Origin: JAYODW01 sp038116745
GTDB taxonomy: Bacteria; Pseudomonadota; Gammaproteobacteria; Ga0077536
DNA: 7,721 nt
Reading direction: 5' to 3'
Assembly (NCBI GenBank): GCA_038116745.1
Contig: JAYODW010000086.1
Location: forward strand, 1 to 7,721
Positions 1 to 5,559 of this stretch are shown in pieces. The number at the start of each line of letters is the position of its first letter. The first letter of the stretch is position 1. Below the pieces are notes generated by a model. It ran no database searches and was not told where the DNA came from. It saw nothing but the letters and a program-made list of their open reading frames with translations. The translations under genes were made by a program, and so were the position numbers.

Positions 1-561
1 GCCCAGCGTGCCGGCCAGAGAGCACGCCTCGTGTGAGATCCCTTCCATCAGGCAGCCATCGCCGGCAAACACGTAAGTGTGGTGGTCGACTACCGCAAAG
101 TCCGGGCGGTTGAAGCGCGCCGCGAGGTGCGCCTCGGCCAGTGCCATCCCGACCGCGTTGGCCAGACCCTGGCCGAGCGGTCCGGTGGTCGTTTCCACGC
201 CTGGCGTTTCGCCGAATTCCGGGTGGCCCGGTGTTTGCGCATGCAGCTGCCGGAAGCGTTTGAGTTCCTCAATCGATAGCGCGTACCCGCTCAGGTGCAG
301 CAGCGCGTAGAGGAGCATTGATGCGTGTCCGTTCGACAACACAAACCGGTCGCGATTGACCCAGTCCGGGTTCGCCGGATTATGTCGAAGTACATCCCGC
401 CAGAGCACTTCGGCGATATCTGCCATGCCCATCGGTGCACCGGGATGTCCCGAGTTGGCAGCCTGGACCGCGTCCATGGCCAGCGCACGGATAGCGTTGG
501 CCAGCTCGCGACGGTCGGTAGACGGGCCCTGAGATGCAGACGCGTTGTGCGGGTTGCTCAT
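1..561 (-). CDS. tkt: Transketolase, N-terminal part (cut by the left edge of the window)
   Basis: Transketolase is a thiamine-diphosphate enzyme that moves two-carbon ketol units between sugar phosphates in the cytoplasmic pentose phosphate pathway. Only the first 187 codons are present; the gene continues leftward out of the window. The protein aligns from memory almost residue for residue with E. coli TktA: SGHPGAPMGMADIAEVLWRD (residues 37-56), DRFVLSNGH (71-79), PGHPE (111-115), GVETTTGPLGQG (121-132) and the start of the thiamine-diphosphate motif GDGC (167-170). His39, His79, His113 and Asp168 correspond to E. coli His26, His66, His100 and Asp155, a constant offset of 13. That offset reflects a short extra polar N-terminus (NPHNASASQGPST), so a later start is conceivable, but the ATG at 561 has an AAGGAA Shine-Dalgarno 7 nt upstream, which decides it. 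The Asn that closes the thiamine-diphosphate motif lies outside the window. The gene is divergent from metF. Family assignment is essentially certain. Confidence 0.97.
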   Translation of the reverse strand, partial: MSNPHNASASQGPSTDRRELANAIRALAMDAVQAANSGHPGAPMGMADIAEVLWRDVLRHNPANPDWVNRDRFVLSNGHASMLLYALLHLSGYALSIEELKRFRQLHAQTPGHPEFGETPGVETTTGPLGQGLANAVGMALAEAHLAARFNRPDFAVVDHHTYVFAGDGCLMEGISHEACSLAGTLG

Positions 562-568
562 CAGATAG

Positions 569-574
569 TTCCTT
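569..574 (-). promoter_or_regulatory. Ribosome binding site of tkt
   Basis: Read on the minus strand this is AAGGAA, followed by a 7-nt spacer (CTATCTG) and the ATG at 561. Match and spacing are close to ideal. It is the reason for choosing this start although it adds about 13 residues relative to E. coli TktA. Confidence 0.75.
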
Positions 575-612
575 GGCGGTCGACGGTTAAGCCGCGGCGC
601 CGGCGCAACTGA

Positions 613-631
613 CAGCAGCCTGATGCTGCTG
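613..631 (-). other. Perfect 7-bp hairpin in the tkt leader
   Basis: The sequence CAGCAGC-CTGAT-GCTGCTG is a perfect 7-bp inverted repeat with a 5-nt loop, about 50 nt upstream of the tkt start. No T-run follows it on either strand, so it is not an ordinary intrinsic terminator. In tkt mRNA it would form a small stem well upstream of the Shine-Dalgarno, which it does not mask. It could be an mRNA-stabilising stem or a protein site, or chance in GC-rich DNA. Confidence 0.35.
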
Positions 632-802
632 AGGAAAGCGCGCTGGCGGGGTCGTTTCCGGCTTTCCAGCTCCCTGATCAGTAGTCGATTGAAACGCGCA
701 CGGCGGGCGTAAGCTCGGGCGCCGCGCAAGCGGGTCGGTCTGTGTTCGGACCTGAGGCCGGGGGGTTCGGTGAGCGCAGGCGCGAAAACCTCCGGCAGGA
801 AG

Positions 803-831
803 ATTTTAACCGCTCAGAGGTCGGCTAAAAA
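803..831 (-). promoter_or_regulatory. Candidate sigma-70-like promoter for tkt (weak)
   Basis: On the minus strand TTTTTA (831-826) and TAAAAT (808-803) are separated by 17 nt. TAAAAT matches the -10 consensus TATAAT at 5 of 6 positions, while the -35 element matches TTGACA only poorly. This is one of the few AT-rich spots in the divergent region. It would place the tkt transcription start roughly 235 nt before the ATG, giving a long leader. Read the other way, the same two blocks give ATTTTA and TAAAAA with 17-nt spacing, so a bidirectional promoter is possible but unproven. This is inference from hexamers only. Confidence 0.28.
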
Positions 832-944
832 CACGTGAATGCGGCGGCTTTTCCAGTCTTCGGTCCAGTTTCTGCGCAGTCGCCCGGTTGCGGCCGCGCC
901 GCGCCTGTTAATCTTGCGCCCCCGCGCTGATTTGGACCCACCGG

Positions 945-1799
945 ATGACCTCGCCGCCCCTGCACAATCTGAGTTTCGAATTTTTTCCACCCCGTTCTCC
1001 CGAGGCGGTCGCGCGTCTGGCGACCACCCGCAGCCGTCTGGCCGCGCTGTCCCCGGAATTCTTCTCGGTCACTTTTGGTGCCGGCGGCAGCACGCGGGAG
1101 CTGACCCTGGAGACGGTGCTCGATCTGCACGCAACGACGGGCGTCGACAGTGCGCCGCACCTGTCCTGTATCGGCTTTGCCGCGGCAGACATCAAAACCG
1201 TCCTGGCGAGCTACCGAGAGGCCGGGATCCGGCGGCTGGTTGCGCTGCGCGGTGATATGCCTTCGGGCACCACCGGTTTCGGCGAGCTGCGGCATGCCAA
1301 CGAGCTGGTCGCGCTGATCCGGGCGGAAACCGGCGATCACTTTCATATCGCGGTAGCGGCGTACCCGGAGGTGCATCCTCAGGCCAGTGGTGCGACGGCC
1401 GATCTGGACCACTTCCGGCGTAAGGTTGACGCAGGTGCGGACAGCGCCATCACGCAGTATTTCTACAACGTGGACGCCTACCTGCGCTTTGTCGATGCGG
1501 CGCGCGAGCGCGGCGTGACGATCGATATCGTGCCCGGCATCATGCCGATCACCAATTTTTCCAACCTCAGGCGTTTCTCTGAGATGTGCGGCGCTGAGCT
1601 ACCGCGCTGGATGGTCAAGCGTCTGCAGGACTTCGGAGATGACCGTACCTCGATCCAGTCCTTCGGTATCGACGTGGTGACCTCGCTGTGTGCGGATCTG
1701 CTTGCACGCGGTGCGCCCGGACTCCATTTCTACACCATGAACCAGCACGAGGCCGTGACGGCGATCTGCGGCGCGCTGGGGGCCTCGACCAGCGCCTAG
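945..1799 (+). CDS. metF: 5,10-methylenetetrahydrofolate reductase MetF
   Basis: MetF is a cytoplasmic FAD enzyme that reduces 5,10-methylene-tetrahydrofolate to 5-methyl-tetrahydrofolate, the methyl donor for methionine synthesis. The 284-residue product is close to the E. coli length (296) and has the family blocks in order: SFEFFPPRS (10-18), ALRGDMPSG (100-108), AVAAYPEVHP (136-145), KVDAGADSAITQYFYNVDAY (160-179), DIVPGIMPITNF near 199-210, and a C-terminal GLHFYTMN. Glu12 and Asp104 correspond to E. coli Glu28 and Asp120, the catalytic acid and the flavin-contacting Asp, with the same offset of 16. The ATG at 945 has only a weak Shine-Dalgarno (TTGGA, about 8 nt upstream), but the family blocks begin within ten residues and no upstream ATG, GTG or TTG start looks better. 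It is divergent from tkt and stands alone here; ahcY and metK, frequent neighbours in related bacteria, are not in view. No defect is visible. Confidence 0.97.
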   Translation: MTSPPLHNLSFEFFPPRSPEAVARLATTRSRLAALSPEFFSVTFGAGGSTRELTLETVLDLHATTGVDSAPHLSCIGFAAADIKTVLASYREAGIRRLVALRGDMPSGTTGFGELRHANELVALIRAETGDHFHIAVAAYPEVHPQASGATADLDHFRRKVDAGADSAITQYFYNVDAYLRFVDAARERGVTIDIVPGIMPITNFSNLRRFSEMCGAELPRWMVKRLQDFGDDRTSIQSFGIDVVTSLCADLLARGAPGLHFYTMNQHEAVTAICGALGASTSA

Positions 1800-1810
1800 G
1801 TCTCCACCGG

Positions 1811-1844
1811 GCGCCGGCTCCGCTGGAGCGGGCCGCGCCGGCGC
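1811..1844. repeat. 8-bp inverted repeat with a nested alternative hairpin
   Basis: GCGCCGGC (1811-1818) pairs perfectly with GCCGGCGC (1837-1844) across an 18-nt loop. Within this span GCTCC (1817-1821) can instead pair with GGAGC (1825-1829) around a 3-nt loop, so two mutually exclusive folds exist. The structure starts 12 nt after the metF stop codon. With no T-run it is not a textbook terminator, but it may protect the 3' end of metF mRNA or contribute to factor-dependent termination. Chance pairing in very GC-rich DNA is possible. Confidence 0.35.
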
Positions 1845-1870
1845 ATCTGCGACGTTCTCCCGCCTCGCCT

Positions 1871-1921
1871 CGGGAATTTTTCCCGGACCGGCGTCCTCTG
1901 CTGTGCGGCAGGTGGTCCGGG
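1871..1921. repeat. Two overlapping inverted repeats after metF
   Basis: CGGGAA-TTT-TTCCCG (1871-1885) is a perfect 6-bp palindrome with a 3-nt loop. Overlapping its right arm, CCCGGACC (1882-1889) pairs perfectly with GGTCCGGG (1914-1921) over a 24-nt loop. They share bases 1882-1885, so only one can form at a time. The first could be a binding site for a dimeric regulator upstream of the secretin operon. Neither has a terminator-type T-run. Function is unknown. Confidence 0.35.
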
Positions 1922-2038
1922 CGGCTCGCGCAACCTAGTCTCGAGCCCGTGCCACTGCGCCGCGCTCTGAATAGCAGCGGTCGGTGACACAGCAAAACCA
2001 CTACTGGCGTCACGATGGCGCCAGCCAGATCACAGTGC

Positions 2039-2043
2039 AGGGA
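2039..2043 (+). promoter_or_regulatory. Ribosome binding site deciding the secretin start
   Basis: AGGGA lies 7 nt upstream of the ATG at 2051. The alternative upstream ATG at 2015 has no Shine-Dalgarno and sits inside the loop of a small hairpin (2004-2024), so the 2051 start is preferred. Confidence 0.65.
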
Positions 2044-2050
2044 CCGCACG

Positions 2051-3769
2051 ATGAACGATCCAGGCTTTATGACATGTCGCCGCTGCGCGCCTGCGGGAGC
2101 CGCCGCTGGGAACGTCACTGCGCAGCGCAGCCGTCGCTCTCGTTACGCGCGCGCGCTGGCCCTGCTGAGCCTGACGAGCGCGCTCGGCGGCTGTGCAGCG
2201 CTGACGCCGGAGCGCACGGTGGATCACCCGGGATTGGCGCCCGCGCCACCGCCGCTGGTTTTCTCACCTGCCGCGCCGCCGCCGCGTGTGCGCGCCGTTA
2301 TTGACCTGCCGCCGGACCTGGCAGAGGGCGAGCGCTTTTCTGTCGTCGCTCACGACATGCCGGTACGCGAGCTGCTCTTCTCGCTGGCGCGAGACGCACA
2401 GATCAATCTCGATCTGGCCCCGGAAGTGACGGGAATGGTGTCGTTGCACGCGGTCAATGAACCGCTGGCGAGGATCCTGGAGCGGATTACGACCCAGCTG
2501 CCGTTGCGCTGCACCTGGATGGGCGGCGCGGTGCGGGTGGAGGCTGACCTGCCCTATACCGAGCTCTACGTGGTTGATTACGTCAACCTGTCACGGGAGA
2601 CGGATACCACGGTGGGGGTCGCTACCCAGGTGGCGACCACCGGCACGGGCCTCGATGAGAGCAGCGCGGGTTCCGCCGGGCCGGCCGCCGGCAACGCCTC
2701 ATCGACCCGCCTTGAATCCCGCTCTTACCACCGCTTCTGGGACAGTCTGGAGGCCAACGTGCGCAGCCTGCTGGGCCGCGCCGGTGCCCCTGCAGAGCAC
2801 GCTGAGCCGGTTGTGATCAACGCCGAAGCCGGGGTCGTGTCAGTCCATGCGACCGCGCGTGAGCAGGCCGAGGTCGCGGCATTCATCACCAGAACCCTGG
2901 ACAGCGCGCGGCGCCAGGTGCTGATCGAAGCCACCATCGTCGAGGTCACCCTGAATGATCACTTCCAGGCAGGTGTCGACTGGGCGCTGCTGCTGGAGGA
3001 GGGCGCGGCTGGTTTTTCCGCAGAGCAGAAGCTTCTCGGCCAGATCACCGACGGCGTGATTGATAACGCCATTTCAACGTTCACCCTGGGCTACGTCGAT
3101 CCTGATCTGGGTGCCAATGCGGTGAGCGCGAGCGTGCGCCTGCTGCAGGAGTTCGGCGACGCCCGGGTGCTGTCCAGCCCGCGCCTGATGGTTCTCAACA
3201 ACCAGACCGCAGTGCTCAAGGTGGTCGAAGAGCTGGTCTATTTCACGCTCGATGTCACCGACAAGGACAGCACCAGCAGTCAGCAGGGACGCACCTATGT
3301 TGAATCTGAGATCCACTCCGTGCCGGTGGGGCTGGTCATGGCTGTGACCCCGCAGGTCTCGTCCGCTGGCGAGGTGACGCTCACGCTGCGTCCGACGATT
3401 TCGCAGAAAGTCGGCGAGGCACTCGATCCCGGCACCCAGCTGGCGGCAGAAATGCTCGGCGCCGATCGGGATCATGTCACCAGCTCCGTGCCGATCATCC
3501 GGGTGCGCGAACTGGAGTCCGTCCTGCGGCTTGCGCATGGACAGATCGGTGTCCTCGGCGGGCTGATGCAGGAAGAGACGCGCCGCGGCACGCGCGAAGT
3601 GCCCGGACTGGCGCGGCTACCGCTGATTGGACCACTGCTGTTCGACACGCGCGAGCGTAGCTCTCGCAAAACGGAGCTGGTGATTTTCGTGCGTCCACTG
3701 GTCAATGGACGACCGATGCCGATCGAAGGACGCAGGGCCGGCGCCGTTGTGCCGCCTGCTGCGACATGA
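2051..3769 (+). CDS. mshL: Lipoprotein secretin of the MSHA-pilus type (MshL-like), GspD/PilQ superfamily
   Basis: Secretins form the multimeric outer-membrane channel through which type IV pili or type II secretion pseudopili work. The 572-residue product starts with a basic stretch, a hydrophobic run and a lipobox LGGC with the acylated Cys at residue 48, so it is probably an outer-membrane lipoprotein. Then come a Pro/Ala-rich linker, an STN/N0-like domain (about 96-164, containing MPVRELLFSLARDAQINLDL), a Ser/Gly-rich spacer (about 196-224), a second periplasmic domain ending in QVLIEATIVEV (289-299), and the secretin core: LSSPRLMVLNNQTAVL (375-389), VPVGLVMAVTPQV (424-436), GQIGVLGGLMQEE (497-509), VPGLARLPLIGPLLF (517-531) and KTELVIFVRP (540-549). 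The Ser/Gly spacer and the absence of repeated GspD N2-N3 domains favour MshL over GspD; PilQ AMIN domains are absent. The N-terminus before the hydrophobic run is unusually long (about 33 residues), and ATG 2069 is an alternative start. The stop overlaps the ATPase start by 4 nt. Secretin family is certain, MshL subtype likely. Confidence 0.9.
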   Translation: MNDPGFMTCRRCAPAGAAAGNVTAQRSRRSRYARALALLSLTSALGGCAALTPERTVDHPGLAPAPPPLVFSPAAPPPRVRAVIDLPPDLAEGERFSVVAHDMPVRELLFSLARDAQINLDLAPEVTGMVSLHAVNEPLARILERITTQLPLRCTWMGGAVRVEADLPYTELYVVDYVNLSRETDTTVGVATQVATTGTGLDESSAGSAGPAAGNASSTRLESRSYHRFWDSLEANVRSLLGRAGAPAEHAEPVVINAEAGVVSVHATAREQAEVAAFITRTLDSARRQVLIEATIVEVTLNDHFQAGVDWALLLEEGAAGFSAEQKLLGQITDGVIDNAISTFTLGYVDPDLGANAVSASVRLLQEFGDARVLSSPRLMVLNNQTAVLKVVEELVYFTLDVTDKDSTSSQQGRTYVESEIHSVPVGLVMAVTPQVSSAGEVTLTLRPTISQKVGEALDPGTQLAAEMLGADRDHVTSSVPIIRVRELESVLRLAHGQIGVLGGLMQEETRRGTREVPGLARLPLIGPLLFDTRERSSRKTELVIFVRPLVNGRPMPIEGRRAGAVVPPAAT

Positions 3770-5559
3770 TCAGGCGGCGTGGCGCCGCGCGTGCGAAGCA
3801 TCCTGTCGGGCCGGGCGCCGGCCTGTCGTCGGTCAGCGGCATCGGGGATGGCGCTGCGCGCGAAAGGCCCGCGCAGCGGCTTGGTGAGCGTCTGGTACAG
3901 GGCGGACACCTCAGCGCTGACCAGCGCGATATTGCCCTCGCCGAACAGCGTCGCACACGAGAGCGTCTCGGTCGGGTGCTCTGTCGGCTCGGTTTTACCT
4001 CGGAGTGTCAGGTGGTCGATGCAATCTGCGAGCTGCTCGGCCAGGAGCGTGCGCTGATCGGTCCGGCCGGGGCCGACCTTGACGCGGTTTCCCTTATCCC
4101 TCCTGCAACCGCGCGCCGGCTGCGTGTCGTCCCGCTGACGCTGGATGTGTCGCGCCAGTGCCTCACCCTGGCCATGGACGACACTCATGATGTGCCTGCG
4201 CTGGATGCGGTCGGTGCGCTGCTCGGGCCGGACATGTTGCTGCACCCCGTGCTGGCGACGTCGAGCGAACTCGATCTGGCACTGGATCAGGCCTACGGCC
4301 ATGAGCTCGCGCTGGACGGTGTCGTGCGCACGCTCGAAGCCAGCGGCGCTCTGGCGGAAAAAACCGCGCGCGATGCCGAGGCTCTCGATCCGCCGATTGT
4401 CCGCCTGTGCGACGCGCTGCTCCGCGATGCCGTCGGGCAGGGCGCGTCCGATCTGCACATCGAACCTGATGCCGGCTACCTGCGGTTCCGCTACCGCGTG
4501 GACGGAGTGCTGCGGACAGTGCGCAGCCTACATTGCGATTTCTGGCCGCCCGTCGCGGTGCGCTTCAAAATCATGGCGGGCCTGGATATCGCCGAGACCC
4601 GCCTGCCGCAGGACGGGCGTTTCACCCTGCCGCTTGCCGGGCGGACGGTCGACTGCCGCGTCTCCACCATGCCGACTGTGCACGGTGAAAACATCGTCGT
4701 GCGCCTGCTTGACCGCCTGAAGGGCATCGTGCCGTTGCATGCTCTCGGCCTCGAGCAGCAGGCTCTGACGTCTCTGCGGACCCTGGCGCTAAGTCCGGCC
4801 GGCCTGCTGCTGGTCACCGGCCCGACCGGTAGCGGCAAGACAACCACGCTCTACAGCCTGCTGCACGACCTCGATCGTGAAGCGCTCAACGTGATGACCC
4901 TTGAAGACCCGGTCGAGTACGTTCTGGGCATGGTGCGACAGACGGCGGTGCGCGAGGGTAGTGGACCCGGCTTCGCCGACGGTGTGCGCGCGCTGCTGCG
5001 CCAGGCGCCTGATGTGATTCTGATTGGTGAAATCCGCGATCAGGAGACGGCGCGGATGGCTCTGCGCGCGGCCATGACCGGCCATCGGGTGTTCTCAAGC
5101 CTGCACGCACCGTCTTCCTTCGGTGCCTTGCCACGGCTTACTGACATGGGTGTCAGCGCCGCGCTGCTGGCCGAGCACCTGGTCGGGGTTGTTGCTCAGC
5201 GGCTCCTGCGCCGGCTGCGGCTCGAGTGCACCGAGCGATATCGACCCGCCGCCGCGGAGTGCCGGCTGCTGGGCGTGGATGCGGCTGCACCGCCCACGCT
5301 CTTGCGGGTGAACGCCGCCGGGCGTCGGGCTGAGCACCGTGGCTACCTCGGGCGGGTGCCGGTCGTGGAAGTTCTGCGGTGTGGGAGGCAGCTGGCCGCG
5401 CTGATTGCTGCCGGAGAGGCAGTGAAGGAGTTGATGCAGGCTGCAGCGGCGGATGATTTCCGCGGGCTCGCTGAGGCCGCCGCTGCCCTGGTACTCGCCG
5501 GCGTGACGTCGTTTGAGGAAGCCAGCCGACAGGTCGATTTCTCGCGGGGTATCGTGTGA
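3766..5559 (+). CDS. mshE: GspE/PilB-family assembly ATPase, MshE-like, with c-di-GMP-type N-domain
   Basis: This hexameric cytoplasmic ATPase should power pilus extension or secretion by acting on the GspF-type platform. In the 597-residue product, after about 37 poorly conserved basic residues, there are two MshEN-type motifs (R38-L39-G40 to Q61, then L68-G69 onward) with a 5-residue spacer, which in V. cholerae MshE bind c-di-GMP. The catalytic half has SDLHIEP (228-234), Walker A GPTGSGKT (352-359), the Asp-box VMTLEDPVEY (376-385), Walker B DVILIGEIRD (416-425) and the His-box TGHRVFSSLHA (438-448). Two departures are visible. The His-box continues APSSFGAL instead of the usual TNDA-type sequence, and the C-terminal zinc region keeps only scattered Cys (488, 499, 539) instead of two CxxC pairs. 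Start: ATGA overlap with the secretin stop, no strong Shine-Dalgarno, implying translational coupling; no better start lies downstream. GspE of a type II system is the main alternative. ATPase family is certain, MshE subtype likely. Confidence 0.9.
   Translation: MIRRRGAARAKHPVGPGAGLSSVSGIGDGAARERPAQRLGERLVQGGHLSADQRDIALAEQRRTRERLGRVLCRLGFTSECQVVDAICELLGQERALIGPAGADLDAVSLIPPATARRLRVVPLTLDVSRQCLTLAMDDTHDVPALDAVGALLGPDMLLHPVLATSSELDLALDQAYGHELALDGVVRTLEASGALAEKTARDAEALDPPIVRLCDALLRDAVGQGASDLHIEPDAGYLRFRYRVDGVLRTVRSLHCDFWPPVAVRFKIMAGLDIAETRLPQDGRFTLPLAGRTVDCRVSTMPTVHGENIVVRLLDRLKGIVPLHALGLEQQALTSLRTLALSPAGLLLVTGPTGSGKTTTLYSLLHDLDREALNVMTLEDPVEYVLGMVRQTAVREGSGPGFADGVRALLRQAPDVILIGEIRDQETARMALRAAMTGHRVFSSLHAPSSFGALPRLTDMGVSAALLAEHLVGVVAQRLLRRLRLECTERYRPAAAECRLLGVDAAAPPTLLRVNAAGRRAEHRGYLGRVPVVEVLRCGRQLAALIAAGEAVKELMQAAAADDFRGLAEAAAALVLAGVTSFEEASRQVDFSRGIV

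Larger units (their letters stand above)
562..944. other. Divergent intergenic region between tkt and metF
   Basis: This 383-bp stretch has no convincing gene; the short frames crossing it lack recognisable motifs and ribosome binding sites. It holds the tkt Shine-Dalgarno, the hairpin at 613-631 and the AT-rich promoter candidate at 803-831. A TTGAAA at 689-694 has no good -10 element downstream. I looked upstream of metF for the conserved core of the S-adenosylhomocysteine riboswitch, known from some proteobacterial ahcY and metF leaders, and did not see it. No tRNA was seen. Confidence 0.6.
1800..2050. other. Intergenic gap before the pilus operon, rich in inverted repeats
   Basis: These 251 bp contain no convincing gene. 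They hold three perfect inverted repeats (1811-1844, 1871-1885, 1882-1921) and a small one at 2004-2024 (CTGGCG/CGCCAG). None of the stems is followed by a T-run. The stretch must contain the end of metF transcription, or read-through from it, and any promoter for the secretin operon. A TGAATA at 1968-1973 resembles a -10 box but has no recognisable -35 at 16-18 nt. Confidence 0.55.

Noticed and set aside
325..612. A 95-codon plus-strand frame over the start of tkt
   Set aside because: It is the antisense shadow of the transketolase N-terminus, with no Shine-Dalgarno and no motif.
886..914. A sigma-70 promoter for metF (TTGCGG ... TAATCT)
   Set aside because: Both hexamers match the consensus at only three positions and the spacing is 15 nt.
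740..944. S-adenosylhomocysteine riboswitch upstream of metF
   Set aside because: I looked for the conserved CCGAGG...GCGCTGC...GCCAGGCTCGG-type core and did not find it on the plus strand.
825..1412. A 195-codon minus-strand frame overlapping metF
   Set aside because: It is antisense to metF, whose family match is near certain; its translation shows no family motif and no good ribosome binding site.
1871..1885. Intrinsic terminator for metF at CGGGAATTTTTCCCG
   Set aside because: The T-run is in the loop, not after the stem, and the stem is only 6 bp.
3472..4458. A 328-codon open frame on the minus strand across the secretin-ATPase junction
   Set aside because: It lies antisense to two strongly supported genes, its protein is low-complexity Arg/Gln/Ala-rich with no recognisable motif, and long antisense frames are expected in GC-rich coding DNA.
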